Below are positions 8,129-16,379 of a DNA stretch of 64,000 nucleotides, in pieces. The notes below the pieces were generated by a model. It was not told the origin of the DNA. It worked only from the letters and a program-made list of their open reading frames with translations, and did no database searches. The position numbers and the translations under genes are program-made. Numbering within the stretch: the first letter of the stretch is position 1; every line of letters begins with the position of its first letter. The stretch is from Lachnospiraceae bacterium. Its GTDB lineage: Bacteria; Bacillota; Clostridia; Lachnospirales; Lachnospiraceae. Where the stretch lies: positions 208,411 through 272,410 of the forward strand of contig JAFUPV010000006.1 of NCBI GenBank assembly GCA_017472605.1, in the 5' to 3' direction.

Positions 8129-8155
8129 ATAGCACTCACCTTGGTTGAGTGCTAA
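8129..8155 (+). promoter_or_regulatory. CIRCE operator (HrcA binding site) upstream of htpG
   Basis: The arms ATAGCACTC and GAGTGCTAA flank a 9-base spacer. Only the first base differs from the consensus TTAGCACTC-N9-GAGTGCTAA. The spacer and right arm overlap a possible promoter with TTGGTT at 8141 and TAAAAT at 8164-8169 (17 bp), so HrcA would block it. A second, stronger promoter lies about 50 bp downstream. Confidence 0.95.
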
Positions 8156-8204
8156 AATTTTTATAAAATTTGCCTTTTTCACCTGCAATTGCCCTACTTT
8201 CGTG

Positions 8205-8233
8205 TTGACAAAGCCGTTCCGCAGTTGTAAAAT
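8205..8233 (+). promoter_or_regulatory. htpG: Proximal SigA promoter of htpG
   Basis: TTGACA (8205-8210) and TAAAAT (8228-8233) are 17 bp apart, 55 bp before the start codon. It lies downstream of the CIRCE element, which would act here as a roadblock for an upstream promoter rather than as a classical operator. Confidence 0.82.
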
Positions 8234-8288
8234 AAGTTCTGGTTCCGAAAGGAATTTCTTTAATCCTGTTTGAAAAGTGAGGTTTCAT

Positions 8289-10214
8289 ATGATTCGAGAA
8301 GGAAGTTTATCAATTAACAGCGAAAACATATTTCCAATTATTAAGAAGTGGCTGTATTCTGACCACGATATCTTTTTCCGTGAGGTAGTAAGCAACGGAT
8401 GTGACGCGATCACCAAGCTTCAGAAGCTGGATCTGATGGGAGAATACTCCATTCCGGAGGGAACTGAGTTTGCGATCCATGTTACCGTTGACTCCGAGAC
8501 GAAAACAATCACCTTCAGCGACAATGGTATCGGTATGGATGCTGATGAGGTGAACGAATACATCAATCAGATTGCGTTCTCCGGTGCGAGAGATTTCCTG
8601 GAAAAATACAAGGATAAGACAAACGATGACCAGATCATCGGACATTTCGGTCTTGGCTTTTATTCCGTATTCATGGTTGCTGACCGTGTAACCATCGATA
8701 CCCTGTCCTGGAAGGAAGGCGCTGCTGCCGTTCACTGGGAGTCTGAAGGCGGCGTTACCTTTGAGATGAGTGACGGCGACAAGGATACCGTTGGTACCAC
8801 GATTACTCTCTATCTGAACGATGAAAGCTACGAGTTCTGCAACGAGTACCGTGCCCGTGAGGTTCTCAATAAATACTGCTCTTTCATGCCGGTTCCGATT
8901 TTCCTTGATACTGTAAAGCCGGAAGAGGAAAAGGAAGAAGCAGAAGAAGTGGTCGATGCGGTTGAAGAGACCGTTGAGTCTTCTGAGGAAACCGCAGAAA
9001 CCAGTAAGGGTGAGCCAAAACCGATCAACGACGTTCATCCGCTCTGGAATAAGCATCCCAACGAGTGTACCGATGAGGAATACAAGGAGTTCTACCATAA
9101 GGTATTCATGGATTACAAAGAGCCGCTGTTCTGGATTCATCTGAACATGGACTATCCGTTTAACCTGAAGGGCATCCTCTATTTCCCGAAAATCAATACG
9201 GAATATGATTCCATCGAAGGAACAATCAAGCTGTACAACAACCAGGTGTTTGTTGCCGATAACATCAAAGAAGTGATTCCTGAGTTTTTGATGCTTCTGA
9301 AGGGTGTGATTGACTGTCCGGATCTGCCTCTGAATGTGTCCCGTTCTGCACTTCAGAATGACGGATTTGTAAAAAAGATTTCCGACTATATCACAAAGAA
9401 AGTTGCTGACCGTCTCAGCGGTATGTGCAAGACAGACCGTGAAAACTACGAGAAGTTCTGGGATGACATCAATCCGTTCATCAAGTTCGGCTGCCTGAAG
9501 GATGACAAGTTTGCAGGCAAATTGAAGGATTACATCATCTTTAAGGATCTGAACGGCAAGTATCTGACTCTTCCGGATATTCTGAAGGAAAACGAAGAAA
9601 AGCATAAAGGAAAAGTTTTCTATGTAACAGATGAAAAGGAACAGAATCAGTACATTGAAATGTTCAAAAAGGAAGGTATGAATGCGGTCATCCTGAAGCA
9701 TAACATTGATTCCGCTTTCATCACTCACATGGAACAGAAAAACAACGATGTGAAGTTCCTTCGCATTGATGCCGATCTCAGCGACAGCTTCAAGGAAGAA
9801 GTCTCCGAAGACGAGAAAAAGCTTCAGGAGCAGGACGCAGCTTCCTTAAAGGAAGTCTTCCAGAAGGCTCTTTCAAACGATAAGCTGGATGTGAAGGCTG
9901 AGAAGCTGAAGGACGCATCTCTTGCCGCAGTCATGACACTTTCCGAGGAAAGCAGACGAATGAATGATATGATGAAAATGTATGGAATGAGCGGCATGGA
10001 TTTCGGTGCAGCCTCCACGACTCTTGTTCTGAATCTTTCCCATCCTCTTGTTCAGTATGTTCTGAATCACAAGGAGGAAGAAGGCGTTGCGCTGTTCTGC
10101 GAACAGATTTACGATCTGGCTGCACTTGCTCATGGTTCTCTCACTCCGGATCGCATGTCCGCTTTCATCTCCCGTACCAATGAAGTAATGATGAAGCTGA
10201 CAGCAGATAATTAA
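8289..10214 (+). CDS. htpG: Molecular chaperone HtpG (Hsp90)
   Basis: An ATP-dependent Hsp90-family chaperone of the cytosol, 641 residues. The N-terminal GHKL ATPase carries FREVVSNGCDA (E32, N36), DNGIGM (from D78) and GHFGLGFYS (119-127). The middle domain contains FWIHLNMDYPFNLKGILYFP and PLNVSRSALQND with the catalytic Arg. A C-terminal dimerisation domain follows. Unusually for a bacterial HtpG, a Glu-rich linker of about 36 residues (210-245) joins the N and middle domains, resembling the charged linker of eukaryotic Hsp90. The ATG at 8289 is chosen over a GTG at 8277 because AAGTGAGG ends 6 bases before it. CIRCE implies repression by HrcA. A terminator follows at 10231. Confidence 0.96.
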   Translation: MIREGSLSINSENIFPIIKKWLYSDHDIFFREVVSNGCDAITKLQKLDLMGEYSIPEGTEFAIHVTVDSETKTITFSDNGIGMDADEVNEYINQIAFSGARDFLEKYKDKTNDDQIIGHFGLGFYSVFMVADRVTIDTLSWKEGAAAVHWESEGGVTFEMSDGDKDTVGTTITLYLNDESYEFCNEYRAREVLNKYCSFMPVPIFLDTVKPEEEKEEAEEVVDAVEETVESSEETAETSKGEPKPINDVHPLWNKHPNECTDEEYKEFYHKVFMDYKEPLFWIHLNMDYPFNLKGILYFPKINTEYDSIEGTIKLYNNQVFVADNIKEVIPEFLMLLKGVIDCPDLPLNVSRSALQNDGFVKKISDYITKKVADRLSGMCKTDRENYEKFWDDINPFIKFGCLKDDKFAGKLKDYIIFKDLNGKYLTLPDILKENEEKHKGKVFYVTDEKEQNQYIEMFKKEGMNAVILKHNIDSAFITHMEQKNNDVKFLRIDADLSDSFKEEVSEDEKKLQEQDAASLKEVFQKALSNDKLDVKAEKLKDASLAAVMTLSEESRRMNDMMKMYGMSGMDFGAASTTLVLNLSHPLVQYVLNHKEEEGVALFCEQIYDLAALAHGSLTPDRMSAFISRTNEVMMKLTADN

Positions 10215-10230
10215 GATAAATTTTCCAAAG

Positions 10231-10273
10231 AAAATCCGACAGACTGGTCAATTCCCGTCTGCCGGATTTTTTG
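10231..10273. terminator. Bidirectional terminator between htpG and the PrsA-like gene
   Basis: AAATCCGACAGAC pairs imperfectly with GTCTGCCGGATTTTT. A T-run on the right serves htpG, and the A-run on the left serves the convergent minus-strand operon that ends at 10285. Confidence 0.88.
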
Positions 10274-10284
10274 ATTGCAAATTT

Positions 10285-11298
10285 TTATTCGTTTGTTTTT
10301 AAATACTGATCATATACATCAAACAGATTCGCATTCGTCATTGCACTGGTCATCGTAAAGGTCATTTCCGACCAGAGATCAAACTGAAACGAAATTTTAT
10401 GGCCGGCTGCATATTCTTCTACAATTGGTCCCCACTGCTCGTAAAGACTCTGACGATAGATTTCTTCTTCGTTGGCAATGCTTAATTCTTCATCGAAATC
10501 TTCCACACAGCGAATCAGAAAATAACGGCCGTCTGTCGCAATCACCTCACTGACCTCTCCGTCAGCCAGATAGAACGCGATTTCTTCGAGAGCCGGATTC
10601 AGCATGCCTCTTGAAACCTGATATTCAATCTTTGACAGCAGGCTGTGTTCCCTGGCTGCCTGTACAAAATCTCCCCCTGCCTGCAGCTGCTCATGGAGCT
10701 GGTTTGCAAGATCGAGATTATCCGTAGACAAGATCTGTATCGAAATCACACGTTTATCATTGTCACTGATTTCCAGGTAAATTCCATCCGTGAGCTGGTA
10801 CAGAAGCTTCTGAGCCGTTCGGTACTTTTCATACAGCGATGCAACATCGGATTCCTGTGCCTGGCAATAAGCACGTTCAATTTCATTCAAACCGGAATAG
10901 TATGTCTTAGCAGCCTGACCGCAGAGACGTTTTTCCGTTTCATCCAGCGTAATGCCGGAATCTTTTGCCATGTCATTGAGCAAAAGCAGAAGACAGATTT
11001 CTTCTTTGATCCGTTTTTCTTTCAAATAATCGGAAAATGTATAGCCGGAAACCGGAAGTTCCCAGAAATTTTCAATCCCTGACCGGGAGTAATAGGCGTT
11101 ATACCGTGTCTGATAATCCATGAAAATCAGATTTGCTTCCCTCGTTGTCAGTGACGTTTTGTGACCGGCTGCAAGATAAGTATCCGTCAGTGACGTGGAA
11201 AAATAGAAATTACCGATTCTCTGACAGCCGGACAGACTAAGGACAAGTACACCGATGAGAAACGAGATCAGTAGTTGTTTGAAAAGCCGTTTATTCAT
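10285..11298 (-). CDS. Lipoprotein with PrsA/SurA-like foldase organisation
   Basis: A 337-residue exported lipoprotein. A basic start MNKRLFKQLL, a hydrophobic core and the lipobox LSGC place the lipidated Cys at residue 25. A helical N-terminal region follows, then a C-terminal segment (about 190-290: ISIQILSTDNLDLANQLHEQL, AREHSLLSKIEYQVSRGML, YFLIRCV) resembling a parvulin-type PPIase domain as in PrsA. It would help fold exported proteins outside the membrane. The start at 11298 overlaps the end of rpe by 8 bp, with GAGGAG upstream. It is the last gene of the long def-to-rpe run and occupies the place where thiN is often found in related genomes. The PPIase assignment is moderate. Confidence 0.72.
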   Translation of the reverse strand: MNKRLFKQLLISFLIGVLVLSLSGCQRIGNFYFSTSLTDTYLAAGHKTSLTTREANLIFMDYQTRYNAYYSRSGIENFWELPVSGYTFSDYLKEKRIKEEICLLLLLNDMAKDSGITLDETEKRLCGQAAKTYYSGLNEIERAYCQAQESDVASLYEKYRTAQKLLYQLTDGIYLEISDNDKRVISIQILSTDNLDLANQLHEQLQAGGDFVQAAREHSLLSKIEYQVSRGMLNPALEEIAFYLADGEVSEVIATDGRYFLIRCVEDFDEELSIANEEEIYRQSLYEQWGPIVEEYAAGHKISFQFDLWSEMTFTMTSAMTNANLFDVYDQYLKTNE

Positions 11299-11962
11299 TC
11301 GTCTCCTCATAGTCTTTGATAATAGCCTGCAGCGCACGGACATTCTCACGGATGTCTCCTGAGAACACGGCACTGCCGCATACAATTCTTGTAGCACCGG
11401 CATCCAATACCGTTCGTATCGTTCCGGTATGAATGCCTCCATCCACTTCGATCAGCACATCAAGCCCCTGCTCCCTGATCCAGTCACGAAGCTGAACGAT
11501 TTTTTCCGTTGTAGATTCGATGTATTTCTGACCGCCAAATCCTGGTTCAACCGTCATAATCAGCACCATATCAACCATCGGCAGGTATTTCAGAATTTCC
11601 GATACCGGTGTCCCCGGATTGATGGAAATACCGCATTTGCATCCGCAGGCGCGAATTTCACGCAGCGTCTCTTCTACATCACTGCATGCTTCCAGATGAA
11701 CAGTGATGGAATCACTTCCCGCTTTTGCAAATTCATGGATGTAGCGGATCGGCTCCCGGATCATCAGATGAACGTCAAAGAACATCCTGCTCTTTGGCCG
11801 AAGCGATTTGATCACAGGAAATCCGAACGAAATGCTTGGCACAAAAAGTCCATCCATGACATCAATGTGAAGCCATCGAATCCCTTCCTGTTCTGCCTGA
11901 TTAACATCCTCACCAAGCCTGGAAAAATCTGCTGACAAAATAGATGGTGCAAGTTCTATCAT
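11291..11962 (-). CDS. rpe: Ribulose-phosphate 3-epimerase
   Basis: Interconverts ribulose 5-phosphate and xylulose 5-phosphate in the pentose phosphate pathway. The 223-residue TIM barrel has the expected motifs: APSILSADFSRLGEDV, LHIDVMDGLFVPSISFG with metal ligands His and Asp, VHLEA, GISINPGTP, MTVEPGFGGQKYI, IEVDGGIH and GSAVF for phosphate binding. It lies 17 bp after rsgA and overlaps the following lipoprotein gene by 8 bp. The rsgA-rpe adjacency is conserved in Bacillota. GAGGA stands before the ATG. Confidence 0.96.
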   Translation of the reverse strand: MIELAPSILSADFSRLGEDVNQAEQEGIRWLHIDVMDGLFVPSISFGFPVIKSLRPKSRMFFDVHLMIREPIRYIHEFAKAGSDSITVHLEACSDVEETLREIRACGCKCGISINPGTPVSEILKYLPMVDMVLIMTVEPGFGGQKYIESTTEKIVQLRDWIREQGLDVLIEVDGGIHTGTIRTVLDAGATRIVCGSAVFSGDIRENVRALQAIIKDYEETNE

Positions 11963-11979
11963 AAAGAATCCTCTTTTCT

Positions 11980-12861
11980 CTAGTATTTACGCAACGATGC
12001 CAGTTCTTTATAAAAAGAACAGTAATTTTCATATCTGCTGATCGAAATCTGTCCGTTTTGCAATGCTTCTTTCACTGCGCAGTCCGGTTCGCTGATGTGG
12101 GTACATCCGTGGAAACGGCATTGTCCAAGAAACGGATGCATTTCCGGAAAATACAGTTCCATCTTTTCCTTATCCATCTGGGAAAACTCCAGGGAACTGA
12201 ATCCTGGTGTATCAAACAGATAGGTCTGTTCACCAAGGTAAAACAGTTCGCTGTGCCTGGTTGTGTGCCGTCCTCTCCTGATTTTTTCGCTGACCTCTCC
12301 CGTTTCCATTCCCGCATCCGGATGAAGGTGATTCAAAAGGGATGATTTTCCAACTCCGCTCGGGCCTGCAAACGCAGTCACTTTTCCCTTCAGAAGCTCC
12401 TTTAGCCGAACCATTTCACTGTTTTCTTCATAGATGTTTGTGACACAGACCGGATATCCGGCTGCTTCATAAATCCGTTTGAATTCCATCACTTCATCAT
12501 CTGCGGCAAGATCTGACTTTGTAAAACAGATGATTGTGGGCACATCCAGATATTCCATGGTAATCAGGAAACGATCCAGCAGATTGCCGTTTGGTTTCGG
12601 ATCGCGGCAGGCAAAGACAATGGCAGCCTGGTCAATGTTTGCCACTGCAGGACGAAACAGTTTATTGGTTCGCGGAAGAATTTCTCTGATCGATCCGGTT
12701 TTTTCCTTTTCGTCCAGCACATCAATCTCAACAAGATCACCAACAAGCGGTTTCAGATTTTCCTTTCGAAAAATTCCCTTCGCTTTGCATTCATAGGTGA
12801 TCTCGTTGTCACAGTGAACATAGTAGAATCCGGCGATCCCTTTCATTATTTTACCTTTCAT
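11980..12861 (-). CDS. rsgA: Ribosome small subunit GTPase RsgA
   Basis: A circularly permuted GTPase that assists late 30S maturation. The 293-residue protein has an N-terminal OB fold (GFYYVHCDNEITYECKAKGIF), then G4 FTKSDL before G1 GPSGVGKSSLLN and G3 DTPGFSS. The C-terminal zinc site reads CRFHGCTHISEPDCAVKEA. The start at 12861 is preceded by AGGAGAG at 7 bases; MKGIAGF at 12846 is an alternative. The long open frame extending further upstream is out-of-frame translation of the pknB repeat tail. It follows pknB by 22 bp. Confidence 0.95.
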   Translation of the reverse strand: MKGKIMKGIAGFYYVHCDNEITYECKAKGIFRKENLKPLVGDLVEIDVLDEKEKTGSIREILPRTNKLFRPAVANIDQAAIVFACRDPKPNGNLLDRFLITMEYLDVPTIICFTKSDLAADDEVMEFKRIYEAAGYPVCVTNIYEENSEMVRLKELLKGKVTAFAGPSGVGKSSLLNHLHPDAGMETGEVSEKIRRGRHTTRHSELFYLGEQTYLFDTPGFSSLEFSQMDKEKMELYFPEMHPFLGQCRFHGCTHISEPDCAVKEALQNGQISISRYENYCSFYKELASLRKY

Positions 12862-12883
12862 AATTTCTCTCCTGAACCTTCTG

Positions 12884-15640
12884 CTATTCTGCGGAATCTG
12901 CGACCGGATTCTCTCCCAAAGACAAATCCGGATCATTCGCCAGAGGAGCCGGCTGCTCTGCCTGTTCTTCTGCCGCTGCAGCCGTTTCCTCTGCGAGAGG
13001 CGCAGCCGAATCTGACGGTGCCAAAGTTGTGGTCGGGTCATTCGGCACCGGAGTTGTCGTCGGATCCGTTGGAGCCGGAGTTGTCGTCGGATCGGTCGGC
13101 ACCGGTGTTGTGGGCGGATCCGTTGGAGCCGGTGTTGTGGGCGGATCGGTCGGAGCCGGTGTTGTGGGCGGATCCGTTGGCGCCGGAGTTGTTGCCGGCG
13201 GTTCTGTCTCTCTTGGACCAATGGAAACAACAATCAGAACGGAACTTCCGCGGTAAACGGGTCCCTGTCCGTCATTTGGCAGAATGAGACGGATCGCATG
13301 TCCCGGTTCTACATAATCGCTATATTCCTGCGCAATGCTGCAATTGAGGCTTAATGCCGTCAGTTCCGCCTCCACTTCCACCGCAAGACGGCCTTCTACA
13401 TTGGTGTTAATGGTCAGCGGTTCCTGTCCCTGACTGATTGTCAGTGTGATCAAAGTCCCTTCGGGAACCCATGTTCCGGCGGCAACACTCTGTTTCATTA
13501 CCGTGCCGGCAGGATTCTGATCGCTGTATGCATACTGACATTCATATACCAGTTTTTTTGCATCCAGTGCTGTCTTTGCATCGCTTTCCGAATAGGACAG
13601 AACGTTTGGCACTTCACAGGTTCTCTTTCCAATGCTGATTACGATATCGACACTGGAACCTACTTTAACGGTCGTTCCGCTTCCAATGTTCTGGCTGATG
13701 ATCACACCGCTTTCAACAGTATCATGGTACTGCTCGGTGACCGCGCCAAGCCAGAGACCAACGCTTTCCAGCGCAGTGATTGCCTGTTCCTTTGATTTGC
13801 CGGCAAGTTCCGGCACGGAAACTTTGGACGGACCTGTGCTGTAATAAACAACAAGCTTGTCCCCTGGAGCAAGATCCGCGTTTTTCGGCTCCAGATTGAT
13901 GATTACATTCTTTCCATAAGTTTCACTTTCTGTTCCGATCCATTCAACTTCAATCTCACTATAGGAATTCAATGCATATTTTAATACACTGATGTTTCCA
14001 TTAATGTATTGATCGCCTTCCAGATGGAATTTGTCACTTCCAATGCTGATTGTAATCGTTACACTGGAATCTTTTTCAATAACCGAACCGGAGTCATACT
14101 GCTGTCTGCAGATTGTTCCGGCTTTGTATTCATCGGAATATTCATATTTGCTGCTTACCTTCATCTTCAGTCCGGCTTTTTTTAAACGAGTTTCCGCTTC
14201 CTGAAGTGAGCAGCCAAGAACATCCGGTACCTCTGTCAGATTCTCTGACATGGTTTCTCCTTCGCTCGGTTCCCATACCGTTACAGTTTCTTCTTCCGTA
14301 ATCTCTTCTGTAGTCTGAGGAATCTGATTCGGAAGCGTCTGTTTTACGTTAGAACCCGCCGTAAAAAAACCATTCAGCGAGATCGCGATATACAGAACCA
14401 TAATCAGAATCACGATTCCGAATACGGCTCCCACTCCTAAAATGATACGGTCAATCAGTGCGGATCCCTCTTCGCGCACTGCTTCCCTTCTTCTGTTCTG
14501 AGGACGTTCCTGTCTTTGCACCGGACGTTCTCTTCTGACCTGACCGGCCTGATTTCGCTGCGGATAACGCTCCTTTGCGGATGATGAAGATTTCGCAGCC
14601 GCACTTTCTCTTTCCTGTCTGGAAGACGGATTGGAAAAATCAGTGCCCGCTTTCTGCTCCTCTCTGACAGGACGCGCTTTGGCGCGAGTCTGAATCGGAG
14701 TCATCTGAATGGTATCCTGTGACGCGCGCTGACCGCCCTGGCCTCTGACTGCACTGTAATCTGCTTCCTCTGCAGCATTGTCTTCTGCACCGCCTGTAAA
14801 TTTTACAAACCCTTTCTGAGGTGTAACAATTGCCTGACGAAGATCCGCGATCAGTTCTTCACAGGAAACATAACGGCGTTCCGGTCTCTTCTGCACACAC
14901 TTTAAAATAATCTGTTCCAAAGCCAGCGGAATCGAAGACTCGTAATGACTTGGCGGTGTGATTGCCTCGTTCATGTGAGCAATGGCAACTGCAACCGTTG
15001 TGTCTCCGTCAAACGGAACACGGCCTGTCACCATTTCATACATGGTAATTCCAAGAGAATAGATATCGCTTCTTTCATCACAATATCCGCCTCTGGCCTG
15101 CTCCGGTGAAATATAGTGCACCGAACCGGCAGCTTTATACATGTTCGTTGTTTCATCGGTGATTGCTCTTGCGATTCCAAAATCAGCCACCTTAATTTTT
15201 CCGTCTCTGGATATAATGATGTTCTGCGGTTTGATGTCACGGTGAACCAGATGTCTGTTATGCGCAGCAGCCAGTCCCTGAGCAACCTGAATGGCAACAC
15301 CGATGCTTTCCTTGATTCCAAGTTTGCGTTTTCGGTTGATGTATTCTTTCAGAGTAATTCCTTCCACAAGCTCCATTACAATGAAGTAGATGGAATTCAG
15401 TTCTCCAACATCATAAACACCGACAACATTTGTGTGCGACAATCCGGCTGCAGCCTGCGCCTCCATACGGAATTTCGTTACAAACGCTTTATCCTTGCAA
15501 AACTCTTCTTTTAAAACCTTTATTGCTACATAACGATTCAATTTGTGATCTTTTGCACGATAAACATAAGCCATTCCGCCGGAACCGATCTGCTGCAGGA
15601 TTTCATATCTCTCTGCCAGAAGCATTCCTATTCGTAACAT
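12884..15640 (-). CDS. pknB: PASTA-domain membrane Ser/Thr protein kinase (PrkC/Stk1)
   Basis: A wall-sensing kinase of 918 residues. The cytoplasmic kinase domain (1-265) has the Gly loop GSGGMAYVY, K41, HRDIKPQN (D135), DFGIARA (153) and GSVHYISPEQARG. A basic juxtamembrane linker follows, then one membrane span at about 402-424, then about five PASTA units (455-800), of which the second and fifth are degenerate. PASTA units bind muropeptides. The C-terminus is a Thr-Pro-Ala-Asp repeat tail (about 811-870) and an acidic end. The ATG at 15640 is preferred over a GTG at 15649 because AGGAG ends 8 bases before it. The partner phosphatase gene ends 11 bp upstream, so the two are co-expressed. 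Confidence 0.95.
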   Translation of the reverse strand: MLRIGMLLAERYEILQQIGSGGMAYVYRAKDHKLNRYVAIKVLKEEFCKDKAFVTKFRMEAQAAAGLSHTNVVGVYDVGELNSIYFIVMELVEGITLKEYINRKRKLGIKESIGVAIQVAQGLAAAHNRHLVHRDIKPQNIIISRDGKIKVADFGIARAITDETTNMYKAAGSVHYISPEQARGGYCDERSDIYSLGITMYEMVTGRVPFDGDTTVAVAIAHMNEAITPPSHYESSIPLALEQIILKCVQKRPERRYVSCEELIADLRQAIVTPQKGFVKFTGGAEDNAAEEADYSAVRGQGGQRASQDTIQMTPIQTRAKARPVREEQKAGTDFSNPSSRQERESAAAKSSSSAKERYPQRNQAGQVRRERPVQRQERPQNRRREAVREEGSALIDRIILGVGAVFGIVILIMVLYIAISLNGFFTAGSNVKQTLPNQIPQTTEEITEEETVTVWEPSEGETMSENLTEVPDVLGCSLQEAETRLKKAGLKMKVSSKYEYSDEYKAGTICRQQYDSGSVIEKDSSVTITISIGSDKFHLEGDQYINGNISVLKYALNSYSEIEVEWIGTESETYGKNVIINLEPKNADLAPGDKLVVYYSTGPSKVSVPELAGKSKEQAITALESVGLWLGAVTEQYHDTVESGVIISQNIGSGTTVKVGSSVDIVISIGKRTCEVPNVLSYSESDAKTALDAKKLVYECQYAYSDQNPAGTVMKQSVAAGTWVPEGTLITLTISQGQEPLTINTNVEGRLAVEVEAELTALSLNCSIAQEYSDYVEPGHAIRLILPNDGQGPVYRGSSVLIVVSIGPRETEPPATTPAPTDPPTTPAPTDPPTTPAPTDPPTTPVPTDPTTTPAPTDPTTTPVPNDPTTTLAPSDSAAPLAEETAAAAEEQAEQPAPLANDPDLSLGENPVADSAE
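13034..13197 (-). repeat. Tandem 27-bp repeats coding a Thr-Pro tail in PknB
   Basis: About six near-identical 27-bp units code for TTPAPTDPP-type nonapeptides. The unit is clear from the recurring GGATCsGTyGG and CCGGnGTTGT blocks on the plus strand. It is in frame and length-variable by nature, and probably forms an extended surface-exposed spacer in the wall. Confidence 0.85.
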
Positions 15641-15651
15641 GGTCTTCACTC

Positions 15652-16374
15652 CTACTCTATCAGTGTCAGAACAACCGATATGTTGTCCTGTCCACCATTT
15701 TTATTTGCCAGCTCAATCAGGCTGTCAGCTTTCTCATCCAATGTTTTTGTACTGCTCAGAATGTTATGTATTGACGCATCGTCCACCATATTGGTCAGAC
15801 CATCCGAACAAAGCAAAACGATATCACCTGTCTGGAGCTGTTCTTCATAGATATCAGCCACAACAAAATCATTGCCGCCGATGGCTCTCGTTATGATATG
15901 CTTTTTGTTTTTGTATTCTTCCGAGTCTCTGGTCATTACACCTTTCCGGTACATCTCCTCCACATATGAATGATCCCTTGTCACCTGCCTGATCGCTTCG
16001 TTATCGATGTAGAGTCTGCTGTCACCGATCTGGAAGGCATAAAGCGTATGCTGATCTATATAGGCAAGAGTCAGGGTTGTCCCCATTCCCTTGTATTCTT
16101 CATAATCTGTGGATTTTTCGTAGACCATACGATTTACCCTTCGTATGGCATCATTTACAATCAGCAGCCGATTGTCATAAATCGACTCGCTGACACATTC
16201 CTTAATCTTCTCAATTGAATACCTGGATGCAAAGTCACCGGCTTTATGACCGCCCATGCCGTCTGCAACAATCAGTAAATTGGGAAGCTTGCCGATCGGC
16301 ATGCTGATGGCAAAGACAGAATCCTGGTTCTGTGACCGCTGCATTCCGACGTCACTTCTGTAACTAACTATCAA
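15652..16374 (-). CDS. prpC: PP2C-type Ser/Thr phosphatase (Stp/PrpC)
   Basis: A Mn-dependent phosphatase that reverses PknB phosphorylation. At 240 residues it shows the PP2C motifs SDVGMQRSQNQDS (D18), VADGMGGHKAGDFAS (D38), GTTLTLAYI, IGDSRLYI, LLCSDGLTNMV and GGQDNISVVL. The start is taken as TTG at 16374: AAGGAG ends 8 bases before it, and the protein then begins at the conserved strand IVSYRSDVG. A GTG at 16383 would directly abut the ribosome site, and an in-frame ATG at 16431 lies within rlmN. It sits 5 bp after rlmN and 11 bp before pknB. Confidence 0.93.
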   Translation of the reverse strand: MIVSYRSDVGMQRSQNQDSVFAISMPIGKLPNLLIVADGMGGHKAGDFASRYSIEKIKECVSESIYDNRLLIVNDAIRRVNRMVYEKSTDYEEYKGMGTTLTLAYIDQHTLYAFQIGDSRLYIDNEAIRQVTRDHSYVEEMYRKGVMTRDSEEYKNKKHIITRAIGGNDFVVADIYEEQLQTGDIVLLCSDGLTNMVDDASIHNILSSTKTLDEKADSLIELANKNGGQDNISVVLTLIE

Positions 16375-16379
16375 TGGTA

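Noticed and set aside
11980-13233. N-terminal extension of rsgA into an Arg/Gln-rich repeat
   Set aside because: The extra residues are an alternative frame of the pknB Thr-Pro repeat. A good ribosome site supports the start at 12861.
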